Assembly: GCA_019054805.1 (NCBI GenBank)
Contig: JAHQIY010000008.1
Span: 1,473,501-1,537,500, forward strand
Length of the DNA stretch: 64,000 nt
Direction of reading: 5' to 3'
Source: Brachionus manjavacas
Lineage: Eukaryota; Rotifera; Eurotatoria; Ploima; Brachionidae
Position 1 is the first letter of the stretch; each line of letters opens with the position of its first letter. The notes below the pieces were generated by a model that was given only the letters and a program-made list of their open reading frames with translations, was not told the origin of the DNA and searched no databases. Both the position numbers and the translations under genes were made by a program. Of the stretch, positions 33,158 to 42,589 are shown in pieces.

Positions 33158-34500
33158 GTGATTCCCTCAGTTGACATCTTGCTTTTCAAAGATGTATTCA
33201 AAATAATTAGTTGTTGTCAGTAAAATTTTATTTGCTTGGCAATATATTTTTATAACACTAAAAAAGGACTGAAAGTGTCCACTAAATTTCAAAATAATCA
33301 TCTCTGTATTTAAAATACTAGATCTGCAAAAAAAAATTCTTGATTTCTTGCTAAAAGTGTGATGCTGATGATGGCCATCTTTCAAAGACACTTAAAAGTA
33401 GAGCATGAAAAACAGGATCACTATGTAGAGGCACATAATGTATACCAAAAGGGAATATGTATAAATCAAAATGAACATTTCCACGTTAAAACAATTGAAT
33501 TGCTTGAATATCTCGTAGTGGCTGTTTAGGTGATAATGTTTGAAAATAATTTCAATGCCAAACTTGCACTTCTCATGGCTCAAATGTCTGTACACCTCAT
33601 AGATACTTCTCAAGTCTGTATTTTCGACCTCTTTGTAGAAGCTAAAGTTTTTGGCAATTTTTTTGTGCTTCTTGATCCATTCGAGCAGCTCTTTGTAAAA
33701 GAAAGCAAATTTGGACTGCACATACAGAACACTCAGTTCGCTGAGGTCTTCGCAAATTTCATTTGATGAAAGTAAATATCTTTTGACTTTGTCGAAATTC
33801 AAATTAAGAAATTGTTTTATGGTGTCTGTTTCGATCTTTCTAAATTGGTTTTGTTCGAAAAATCGCGCATTGCCTATCAGCCATAGTTTGGTGCACATAA
33901 TCTTGGAATTTTTCTGAAAAATTTTCTATTCAATTTAATAAAATAAAATAAAATGTAAATGTAAGCTACTCTTTAGAGTTTTTTAGTGTTGTTGGATATT
34001 TTGCGCGGCTAATGTATGAATAAAGGGTATTTGTTCATTATTTTATATTAGAAAGACCTCATTTTGAATTTTTCAAAAAGAACTTATGTATTTTTATTGG
34101 CTATTTTGCTATGGTCAAGCTAAACTATATTGAGACAGTCCGAGCATTATTAGTGAAAAAATTGATCAAATATGCAGCAAAATTAACTTTAAAAATATGT
34201 TTTCATTCAGAAAAATATTTTTCACGCTTTTTATTTTGAAATGGCCAACAAGTCCGGTGACATTTTAAAAATGCTTGCAAAAACTAAGCAATTAATTTAT
34301 GAATTTTAAAGCCAAAAATGTGATTCCCTCAGTTGACATCTTGGTTTTCATGGTTTTCTCTGTCAAAGTTTTATTCAAAAATTTCAAATCAGAGCCAAAC
34401 AAATAATTAATTTTTGTCAGTAAAATTTTAATTAATTTGCCATACATTTTTTTATCACTAAAAAAGGACTAAAAGCGTCAAATAGTAAATACAATTTTAT
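33158..34500. repeat. direct repeats flanking copy 1
   Basis: GTGATTCCCTCAGTTGACAT at 33158 recurs at 34320, and similarity continues for about 160 bp on each side (both contain ACTAAAAAAGGACT). The repeats bracket the 168-residue gene and its upstream region. Confidence 0.7.
33392..33898 (-). CDS. unknown 168-residue protein, copy 1 of a pair
   Basis: A single-exon gene whose protein is about 60% identical by eye, end to end, to that at 43988-44494. Order: KLWLIGNARFFEQNQFRKIE at the N-terminus, a helical charged middle with WIKKHKKIAKNF and RSIYEVYRHLSHEK, then HYEIFKQFN and a strongly hydrophobic C-terminus of about 30 residues (from FILIYTYSLLVYIMCLYIVI). No signal peptide is seen. The C-terminal segment suggests a tail anchor. 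Conservation of the protein between copies, against more diverged flanks, argues both are or were under selection. Family not recognised. Opposite-strand ORFs are shadows. Confidence 0.7.
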   Translation of the reverse strand: MCTKLWLIGNARFFEQNQFRKIETDTIKQFLNLNFDKVKRYLLSSNEICEDLSELSVLYVQSKFAFFYKELLEWIKKHKKIAKNFSFYKEVENTDLRSIYEVYRHLSHEKCKFGIEIIFKHYHLNSHYEIFKQFNCFNVEMFILIYTYSLLVYIMCLYIVILFFMLYF

Positions 34501-35790
34501 CCAGAAAATCCGATAATCTTTTCTTTTTAAATTCAAAAAATTGTGGAGTCATTAAATAGAAAGAAAAGAGTTTGCTGCTTGTTTTTTGATATTTCCAAAG
34601 CCTTTGATAGAGTTTGGCATGAAGGTTTAATTTTTAATTGATTAAAATGAATCCACCTCATTACTTGACTAACTGGATTAGATCCTTTTTAGATAGTAGG
34701 ACATTTAAGGTAAATGTGAATGACCACTTGAGCGAAGAAAATCAAATAACTGCATGTGTGCCTCAAGGCTCAGTAATTATTCCCCTTTTATTTAGTATAT
34801 ATATAGATGACATCCCCAAAAGAACCAAAACAAATAATGAATACTCTCTGCTTTTCGCAGATGATCTAGTTACATTCTCCATTTACATTAAAAAGAGGAA
34901 CCTAGAAAATAAGAAAAATAAATACACCAGCGAACTAGAACTATGGCTTATTAAGTGATAAGTGAAGATATCAGTTGAAAAGTCGTGTTCAGTAGTCTTT
35001 TCTAGGTACAAAAAAGAGGGTGATAATCTAAACTTAAAAATCTATGGAAACAGAATAGTGAGCCAAAAAGAAATCAAGTTTTTTGGTATTAAATTTGATT
35101 CTAAGTTAAACTTTAATATACTAGTTGACGAAATTAAAGAACGCTGCAACAAAAGGCTAAATATTATTAAGATATTGTCAAACAAAAATATGGATCGTAA
35201 TCGAAGTAGACTAGGAAATTTATATAAATCTTTAATCCGATCAATTAAAGACTATTCTTTTCCTTGCTTGAATTCATTTTCAGAAAATAATATCAAAAAA
35301 CTACAAGCAATTCAGAATACAACAGTAAGATCTATCCTTAAGTTAAAATATGATACTCCCTTCAACATCGTGCAACATGATGCTTTTAATAAACTTAAAT
35401 TACTAACAGTCTCGAATCGTCTTTTTGAGTTGAGTGAGAAATATGTTGGGACAGGACTGAGTCTTTCTATTCCATTGATTGTCAGACTGGTGGAGGAATA
35501 CAAAGGGGTCTATTGCAATATGTGATCAGTTGGTAACATTTTTGGTGAACAGTCAATCATACATATTGATGTGTTCAGGACTGTTCACCTGTTAACTAAT
35601 TTTTATTTAATTATTTTAAACAATACAAAAATGATTTTAATTTTTAAATGAAAAGTTAAATTTTAAATTAATCGTCTAATTTTAAATTAAGCATTCTATT
35701 TCAATATATGTCTTTTTAATTTTGATTTTTGATTTAATTCTGAAAGAATTTTCGCTCGGTACCGAAAACAGATAATCAGCCTGGTTTTCC
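34490..35790 (+). mobile_element. 5'-truncated LINE with alternative 3' end
   Basis: The plus strand runs from FDISKAFDRVWHEG through the palm (PQGSVIIPLLFSIY, LLFADDL), the connector (34962-35525) and a shortened C-terminus ending EEYKGVYCNM. The same C-terminus is seen at 42674. The 3' UTR (GTGATCAGTTGGTAACATTT onward) ends near 35790 with TCGCTCGGTACCGAAAACAG. Two ORFs (106 and 187 residues) are separated by a stop at 34956, so it is inactive. Confidence 0.8.
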
Positions 35791-35839
35791 CTTTCAATTT
35801 TTTAATTTCTAATTTTTTAAATTGTAAAATAGAACTCAC

Positions 35840-36010
35840 AAAACTTCCAAAGCGTTTATTTTACTGGAAGTTCACTCACATTAGATGAGCTAAACGATAA
35901 AATCTTTGAAAACCATTTCTGCTTTACATATATCCTATCAGTTACAGAAAATCTACAGAACTAGTCTTCCGCCAAACATAGCTAGTCCGATAAAAGATAG
36001 TTAGAAGAAA
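35840..36010 (+). mobile_element. LINE linker fragment
   Basis: Encodes SSLTLDELNDKIFENHF and, in another frame, YRTSLPPNIA. These match the endonuclease-RT linker of the full-length LINE at 46.7-50.6 kb (LTIDHLNDKITEKI and YKTNLPPNIV). The same fragment lies at 42330-42490 on the minus strand, also directly downstream of an RT copy. Confidence 0.6.
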
Positions 36011-36189
36011 CTTCCAGATAACTCGCTGTCAAAAACTCAAGGAAAGATTTAATCACTTGACATCTGTAATTTAATTACTTAAAGCCTTTTAGAGTCTAAT
36101 TATTCACAAAAATTGTAATAAGAGTTTTGGTAATACCAAAAATTTGAAAATTGGACAGTATATGAAAGAAAGAAAAGATAGGCCATCAA

Positions 36190-36840
36190 TTAATGGACTG
36201 ACAAAAAAAATTAAATTTTACTGACAAAAAAGACTAAATCTACTGACAAAAAAACTACATATGATGACAAATAAATTAATTGACTGATAAAATAATGATT
36301 TGAGTGACAAAAATACTTTTTGACTAATTAATTATTTTTACAACAAATTAATGATTTTGAGGTCACAATAAAAATCAAAATCTTGACATATAGCACCAAA
36401 ATCGGAAGGAAGCTCCAGACGATTATGACAAACCGTTTTGTCCAAATCTCATCATCAAGCTAGAGTCAACTATGAGAAAACGTCACAATTTTAGTTCATT
36501 CCTTACAATCTTAGAGAACTAAATTATTAAATAGCTTTTCTTTTTTTTCCCTATTCACTCCTTGTGAAGCATAGGGTCATTACTTTTGATTTCCACTCAA
36601 GTCCACCTAAATAGCTTAATTAGAACCAAAATAATATAAAATAAAAATGAATAAAATTTTGTCAGTGCAAAATTATTAAATAGTCATCTCAATATATATA
36701 TATATTTGTCAGTCGTTTAGTTTTTTTGTCAGAATAATTAGTTTTTTATTGTCAGGTAAAATAGATTAAATTAGTCACCACTTTTAGTTATTTTTTTCAT
36801 CTTAAAAAAATTAAATTTGTCACCCCCAAAAAATTTAAGC
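36190..36840. mobile_element. element with TGACAAAAA subterminal repeats
   Basis: ACTGACAAAAA-type repeats fill 36195-36325 (six or so) and the inverted TTTTTGTCAG-type repeats fill 36658-36825, ending TTGTCACCCCCAAAAAATT. The right end recurs alone at 19140-19315. The interior carries no ORF but holds a 70-bp RTE stub. Left terminus not well defined. Confidence 0.5.
36538..36607 (-). mobile_element. 70-bp RTE 3' stub with 10-bp target duplication
   Basis: TAAATAGCTT lies at 36528-36537 and 36608-36617. Between them is only the 3' end of the RTE element, including the complement of the codons for WKSKVMTLC, identical in layout to 7230-7275. This is an extreme 5' truncation. Confidence 0.75.
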
Positions 36841-37194
36841 CGAAAAGATATTACGAAAAAGAAATTAATATTTAGTTGAATTCATGTCTTAGTTTTTTTT
36901 TATTAGTGAATTATTTTATATCTACGGTTAATTTAAAAACAAAGTGCTTTCAATTTTCTTTCAAAATATATAATAAATGATATATTCAAATTTCAAAATA
37001 TATATTCAAAATATATAATAAATAATAAATGATTTAGTTGAAAAAGTAATTAATTTGAAATACTTTATTTATTATTTATTCTAAACAAAAAAATAAAAAC
37101 AAATATCATCTACTGAAAATATTTCCTAAAAATCGACGGAACATTTATTAAAATATTTTCAGAAATTTACAAACTGATGTTTTAACATTACCAT

Positions 37195-37779
37195 TCAATT
37201 GGTAATAAAATCCGGAGCTGAAAAATCAATGACTATTCTTTTTCGTTTTGGTTTAAACTGTTCAATTTGAATACCAGCCATTTTGAACATTATTTTGGAA
37301 GCTTTTGTTGGTTCAGTATGAGCATATTTATCACACAAAAATACAACACGTCTTATTCCAGATTGAATAATTAGCTTGGCACAGTCATTACACGGAAACA
37401 TTGAGACATAAATAGTACAGTTTTTCAAATTAGCCTCATTTTTATTTAAAATCGCGTTCATTTCAGCATGACATACTTTAGAAAAAATTTAGTCCATCGC
37501 CTCACAAAATTTAATAAAATTACCAAATGGATATTTGGTGTCAAGAATTGATCCATTTGTAGAAGTCCTTGACCAGGGTAAAAGATCATCAGAACAGTTT
37601 TTTGGAAATCCATTGTATCCGATGCCAACAATTTTTTTTTCCTCATTGACAATGCAAGCTCCAACTTGAGTACTGGGATCTTTGCTTCTCTGAGAACTTA
37701 AAATTGATACAGCCAAAAAGTACTCATCCCAGTCAAGATAGTCTTGGCGTTTTTTTCTAGAATAAATATTTTTAAACAT
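37195..37779 (-). CDS. DCTD: deoxycytidylate (dCMP) deaminase
   Basis: Converts dCMP to dUMP, feeding thymidylate synthesis in the cytosol. Exons 37779-37524 and 37475-37195 are joined across a 48-nt intron, giving 178 residues, the same length as human DCTD. Zinc-site and catalytic residues are present: the CHAEMNAI motif spans the splice junction (His and Glu) and [10 protein letters not shown] supplies the two Cys. Other family blocks are [24 protein letters not shown] and [17 protein letters not shown] further 5' exon is likely: a donor at 37813 (GTAAGA) and an acceptor at 37758-37757 would join 37995-37814 in frame to [13 protein letters not shown], extending the protein and replacing the MFKNIYSR start. 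Confidence 0.93.
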
Positions 37780-37813
37780 TATTTAATTTGATTTAATTGT
37801 TAAGTTTTCTTAC

Positions 37814-37995
37814 ACTGTCAAATCTGGCTTGAATCCTATTTCGTTTAAGACTTGTTCCATTTCTGATGAATTTTGCATTTTTTGAGTTGATTTATTTAGT
37901 TTAGAAGTAAATTTATAGTTATTTTTTAAAAGGCTGGTCTTAAAATAAAAAGATAAAAAGTTCTTCATTCGAATGAAAAAAAAAATTTTCGCCAT
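37814..37995 (-). CDS. possible alternative 5' exon of dCMP deaminase
   Basis: The frame from the ATG at 37995 reads MAKIFFFIRMKNFLSFYFKT, then a Lys/Ser/Thr/Asn-rich stretch and MEQVLNEIGFKPDLT. Splicing at the GTAAGA donor (37813) to 37756 leaves a 57-nt intron and keeps the frame into the deaminase. The first 40 residues are basic and free of acid, like a mitochondrial presequence. Internal ATGs could give a shorter cytosolic form. Inference from frame and splice signals only. Confidence 0.45.
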
Positions 37996-38450
37996 TATAT
38001 TTTTAATAAAGACCTAACTTTGTTCTGATTAAAAGCAGCTGAAATCAAAAGGTTGACATAATATTTTGACCGAATTCTGTTGATATTGAATCTGAATTAA
38101 AAAAATTTTATCATAATTTTATTCAAAATTTTTCTTTTTTTAAAATTTAGCCACAATATTTACAAAGAATTTGAAAATAGAAATTTAAATATTTTTTACT
38201 GTCTTTAATTACAAAAAAAAATTTAACTTTTGCATTTTCTTTAGACTTCAAATATAAAATAAAAAAAAAAGAAAAAAATTTTGGTTCTTCTGAAAATTAT
38301 TTAAATTATTGAATTTTATATTTACATTAATTTTTTTTAATTTTAAATCTAATTGTTAAGATTAATTTGAGAGTTAAAACTTTTTTTAAACTACGAGCTT
38401 CGAATAAAACCTGAACGCTGAATTTAAACTAAAAAATCAAAAAAATCAAC

Positions 38451-38941
38451 ATGAATAATAAATTAAGTTTTTGTTTCGAGAGGACCAAAAATCTCTACCA
38501 AATTTCGCAAAGATGTTTGGCAGCCAAAGCATTTTCTGGTGGCAAACTCGGAGGAGGAATATCAAGTTATAATTGCATGTTAAAAATATTTTCTAACTTT
38601 TGAAAAAATTTAAAAAAGAAAAGGGAGGTGCCCAACAAGTCAAAAAAGTCGAATTGCCTGTAGAGAAAGATGCAAGCAAACTAGCCACCTTTTGCTGCGG
38701 TTTGAATATACTAAAGACCGGAGGGGAAGAAGTTGCGATTAAACCTGATTCCGAATACCCTGAATGGCTTTGGTCTTTAAGTCTGGACAAAGGTCCATCA
38801 CTGGAAGAGATGGATCCAGATACTATTGAGTACTGGGCTCGCAAAAGACGTGTCGCACTCCGACACAAAAACAAGTTAATGAAGAACCAATTCCCGGAAC
38901 CTTTTATACCCAAAAAGATCAAAAATTTACGTCTTGCTTGA
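38451..38941 (+). CDS. MRPL54: mitochondrial ribosomal protein mL54
   Basis: A component of the large subunit of the mitochondrial ribosome. Exon 1 (38451-38565) and exon 2 (38619-38941), separated by a 53-nt intron, give 145 residues (human 138). Exon 1 encodes a basic, Arg/Lys/Gln-rich presequence (QISQRCLAAKAFSGGKLGGG). Exon 2 carries the family core: CCGLNILKTGGEEV, KPDSEYPEWLW, LEEMDPDTIEYWARKRR and RHKNKLMKN. These follow human MRPL54 (MGVNIYKEG, KPDAEYPEWLF, LEELDPESREYWRRLRK) nearly position by position. The opposite-strand ORF is a shadow. No unusual features. Confidence 0.92.
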
Positions 38942-39013
38942 TTAAAATATAATTTAAAAAAAAAATAATTTTATTTTATTTTAAAAACAATTGAGACAAA
39001 TTTAAATAAAAGA

Positions 39014-39478
39014 TTATTTATCTGTATAACAGCTTATAAACATCAAAGAGAATATAAGCATTAAAGTAAGGTAGCAAATAACTCCAAAGATAAAAGCTAT
39101 TAAATTAGAATAATCGGCCTTGGTCAAAAATTTGTTAGCTTCTGGATAATTTTCTGAAGAGATCTCTTTTTTTGCTTTAATTCCGAAATAAATTCCGGAC
39201 AGAGCCACTGGTGAGATAAAGAAAAACGAAAATAATACTGAATAGATCAAAATACTCCGCAATCTTGCTCTCATTTCTTTATTATAAGCAAAATCGTATG
39301 CAGCAAAGCTATTTGTATCAGCAATAATTTCGTTTTTATTCAAATCAGTCGAATTGTTGTTGTTGTTCGAATTAGAAAAATTTTTATTATCCAAGTAATT
39401 AACTTTCATTTGTCTATTAGTGTAAAAATACCTTCTGACCACCTTAGGAACCATGATGTTAGAAATCAAAAAAACCAA
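39014..39478 (-). CDS. CD225/dispanin-like two-pass membrane protein
   Basis: 154 residues, one exon. The C-terminal half has two membrane segments, about residues 76-98 (ILIYSVLFSFFFISPVALSG) and 126-150 (LIAFIFGVICYLTLMLIFSL). Between them lies a short cytosolic loop, GIKAKKEISSENYPEANKFL. This matches the plan of CD225 proteins (IFITM, PRRT and TMEM91-like): a first segment ending in P-x-x-x-G/A, a loop of the form IKAxxx..GDY..A, and a second hydrophobic segment. The N-terminus is polar and Asn-rich. In-frame ATGs at residues 9 and 24 could be used instead of the first. The CD225 call rests on pattern rather than near-identity. Another small two-pass family is possible. Confidence 0.55.
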   Translation of the reverse strand: MVFLISNIMVPKVVRRYFYTNRQMKVNYLDNKNFSNSNNNNNSTDLNKNEIIADTNSFAAYDFAYNKEMRARLRSILIYSVLFSFFFISPVALSGIYFGIKAKKEISSENYPEANKFLTKADYSNLIAFIFGVICYLTLMLIFSLMFISCYTDK

Positions 39479-39479
39479 T

Positions 39480-40099
39480 TCAAGTTAAAAAAAAAAGTTT
39501 TAAAATAAATTTAATTTTAATTTATATCCAAGCAAGTGTTGCTATATTATAGTTTCGGTGAACAAGGCTCTAACAAAATTTAAAAATTTAATTAAAATTA
39601 AGATTTTAAGTAAAAATTTATTTTTTAAATTTTTTTATTTAATTGTACGCAATTTTATGAAATTATCGTAAAATTAGGCTTTTGAAATTTTTATTATCAT
39701 TGAATTCAAATAAAAATATGAATTTTAATATTATTAAACCATATCTAAATTGCTGTAATTTTCATTCAAAACCTTTAATTTAAAAAAAATGTCTAATTTA
39801 ATAAAGAATTTGAATTTCTCTTACTGCTAATGTTAAAAAACTGTTCGCTAATTTTATTAAAATCAAAGCTATTTTAATAAAGGAAATCGATTTTGTGGAA
39901 TTCAGTATAAAATGATAAAAAGAACAGAAAAAAATTTAAGAAAAATGAATTACTTTTTTTCTAAAGGTTTAAACTTAGTTCTGTAAGTGCAACATTCAAA
40001 GTTCTATCAAATATTAAGTCTGCTTAATTTGCAGAGATTATCAGAAATCAAATTTCAATATAATCGAGAGTAGAGCTTTTTTGGGAGATTTTGCACATC
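39480..40099. other. AT-rich intergenic region
   Basis: Upstream of the CD225-like gene. A/T runs with no ORF or repeat worth naming. Confidence 0.35.
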
Positions 40100-40113
40100 A
40101 TTAGCAGGCTTTT

Positions 40114-40412
40114 TTCTAAAAAATTCTAATTATATTTTATAAAATTTTTTTATTTTTTTATTCAAATATTCACTGTAACTAGATTAAACTTTAATTCAAA
40201 ATTCTATGCAAAAATACTCATAATTATTGTATTCGTTTTTAAAATTATGCTCAATTAAAATTTAAATTTTTTTTAAATTTCTTATTCGTATTATAAATTA
40301 TAAAACAAAATATTATTTACATTGGGCTGAAAAGAAGGACTTTGATCCATTCTGAGCTGACCCGAATCTGTTTTACATTTTCATACAATAAAGAATTATT
40401 ATTATTATTATT
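40114..40412 (+). mobile_element. 300-bp retroposon with ATT tail and 14-bp target duplication
   Basis: ATTAGCAGGCTTTT at 40100-40113 and 40413-40426 flanks the insert. Its 3' part reads GGGCTGAAAAGAAGGACTTT, then ACAATAAAGAATT and an ATT run, the look of a 5'-truncated LINE or SINE tail. No ORF. It differs from the tails at 880, 55355 and 59540. Confidence 0.7.
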
Positions 40413-40413
40413 A

Positions 40414-41178
40414 TTAGCAGGCTTTTACAGTGGATGCAACTTTGAGCACAACTTTGAATGTCTCATTCAAACCTGCATCCAAAGCAGAGTTGTTAATAAA
40501 AATAAAATTTAATAAAAAATTCATCATTTTATAATGAAAGACAAAGTCAATAAATATATTGGATTTATTTTTTAAAATAAGACTTTTTTTTATCTTAATC
40601 ACTTTACCTGAAATTAAATATAATTTTTTCTTACACATACACATAATTTACGTGATTTTCATTTCATTTATTTTCAGATAAGTTGTGTAAAAATAAACGT
40701 ACCCTTTATTTAAATTGGCGGGTTATTTTTTTTTAAATAAATTTCTGATTTTATATAAAATTAATTTTAAGTAAAGAAATAAATCTGGTCTGCCTTGTTT
40801 GATTGTGTCTACCCGGCTATGTGTACATTTTATTAAATATTTTGCTATCAAATTAGTTACCTTCGGTTTTGTTTCATGCGCATAACAAAAATTATTAACA
40901 AGGAAAAATTTTATCAAAATATTTATAAAAATTATATTTTAAAAATGTAATTATCATTACAAAAATTAATTAAAAAAATTTAGTTATCAAAAAAAATTTA
41001 AAATACAGAAATCGATCTGTTTTATTTTGAGTGAGCAATTTGAAGCCACGATGATATTTTGAGGAAATCCAACTTGTGTCCTGATTATATTACCTATAAT
41101 CAGGAGATAATTTGGATTTTTTTTATCACTTAAAACGCTTTTGATCATTTCTTCATTTGATTTTTTTTTAAATTGCAT
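40414..41178 (-). CDS. unresolved coding-like exons
   Basis: Three minus-strand open stretches could be exons of one gene or be unrelated: 41178-40987 (starts MQFKKKSNEEMIKSVLSDKK, later IIRTQVGFPQNIIVASNCSL), 40917-40723 (HETKPKVTNLIAKYLIK, VDTIKQGRPDLFLYL) and 40644-40414 (NNSALDAGLNETFKVVLKVA, ending KAC and a stop). The peptide texture is protein-like, but I could not find one consistent set of splice sites and recognise no family. The last stop lies exactly at the retroposon insertion. Confidence 0.3.
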
Positions 41179-41289
41179 TAATCATAATAGTTTTTGGTTT
41201 TGCGAGTAAAAGTTTCCTTATTAAAATTTCCTAAATCAAATGATTCAAATATTAACAAACTTCATGTTATCATGTTAACTTTTTCCCTG

Positions 41290-41866
41290 CTGCTCACAAA
41301 AAAACTTGGTGGTAAAAACTTCCATTAAATCTTGTAAGAGAATTCTTGGGCTTCTTGTTAAATTGTCAAAATATGCTGCTAGTGCAAGGATTTCTACTAT
41401 TATAAGCTATGATTTTACAGAAAAAAAAGCAAAAACTTAGATGTGAAAATGGGACACGTTGGTCCTCTTCTTATTTAATGCTTCAGTCATTCTATAAAGC
41501 ATATGAGAAAAGCGCCTTTCCAACAGATCTTTTTTAAATTCGGCTCCTTATGAATCTAATGCCGAAAGAAATCGCTCTTCTGTATTTGAGAAAATAAATC
41601 GAGAAAAAGAGATATTCTTGGATTTTATTAAGGAGCCAACAAGTCAACAAAAGTCTACAAAAGAATTTTGGAATGAAAATTCTTATCGTTATCCAATTTT
41701 AAGCCAAATTTCCCGTATTTTGTTTTCTTTAACCGCTTCAAGCGCTTGTGGTGAGCGGTATTTTAGTATTTGCGGAATTGTAAGTAGCAAAAGATCTCAA
41801 CACATTAATCCAAAAAATTTCATGTCGAAAACATTATTTAAAGTTAATGTTGATATTTTAAGCTAA
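41290..41866 (+). pseudogene. hAT transposase remnant
   Basis: The 3' part is open for 82 residues (41618-41866) and is a hAT dimerisation domain: YRYPILSQISRILFSLTASS, ACGERYFSICGIVSSKRSQ. Upstream, with frameshifts, LRCENGTRWSSSYLMLQSF matches the TRW-S-ML segment of hAT transposases. The DDE catalytic part is decayed. Downstream at 42015-42125 AAGTGTTTAAGTGTAAG-type repeats, partly inverted, may be the subterminal repeats of its right end. Confidence 0.75.
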
Positions 41867-42229
41867 AAAAAGTTATTTTTAATTTTTTTTTTTTTTGAAG
41901 CGTTTAACTTTCATTTTTTTTGTCATTAAAGATTTTGAATTTTTTAATTTAATTAGAAATGAATTTTAAAATTTGCTAATAATTTCGCATCATTAAGCAT
42001 TAGGTGACAAGCAAACCCCTGCCTGGTTAAGTGTTTAAGTCTAAATGTGGGTATGGACACTTGATCTGGTCAAGTGTTTAAGTGTAAGAATGGGTGCGTA
42101 TCAATACTTACACTTACACTTGAAACTCAAAAAATTTCAAATGTAATTGTATGTCTGCATCAAACATAAATCCGGCAGATGCCTAGTAAAAAATTGATTT
42201 AAAATTTATTTTAAATGATTATTTATGTA

Positions 42230-42345
42230 ACACAGTCCAAAAAAAGGAAAAATAATAAAAAGGAAAAAATAGCAGAGGAAAAATGTTGAAAGGGAAAAAG
42301 TGTAAGAAGGAAAGACGAAAAAGGGAAAAATTATCGGACTAGCTA
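42230..42345 (+). repeat. purine-rich GGAAAAA tract
   Basis: About 100 bp almost without pyrimidines on the plus strand, built of GGAAAAA-type units (AAAAGGAAAAATAATAAAAA, GGGAAAAAGTG and so on). It borders a LINE linker fragment. Confidence 0.6.
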
Positions 42346-42490
42346 TGTTTGGCGGAAGACTAGTTATGTAGATTTTCTATAACTGACAGGATATATGTAA
42401 AGCAGAAATGGTTTTCAAGGATTTTATCATTCAGCTCATCTAATGTGAGTGAACTTTCAGTAAAATAAAAGCTTTGGAAGTTTTATTTAT
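42330..42490 (-). mobile_element. LINE linker fragment, second copy
   Basis: Reverse complement of the block at 35840-36010, including the codons for SSAKHS/LPPNIA and the AGATGAGCT segment. It lies downstream (in LINE sense) of the RT copy at 42590-43580. Confidence 0.6.
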
Positions 42491-42589
42491 TTAATTTTAT
42501 TAACATTTTAGTCAACTTTTTAGACGATTAATTTAAAATTTAACCTATCATTTAAAAATTAAAATCATTTTTGTATTGTTTAAAATAAT

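Noticed and set aside
33530..33917. Plus-strand ORFs over the 168-residue gene
   Set aside because: The protein similarity between the two paralogues exists only in the minus-strand frame.
37458..37664. 68-residue minus-strand ORF overlapping dCMP deaminase
   Set aside because: Out-of-frame shadow spanning the intron; the spliced frame has the deaminase motifs.
38593..38922. 109-residue minus-strand ORF
   Set aside because: Antisense of MRPL54, whose homology is clear.
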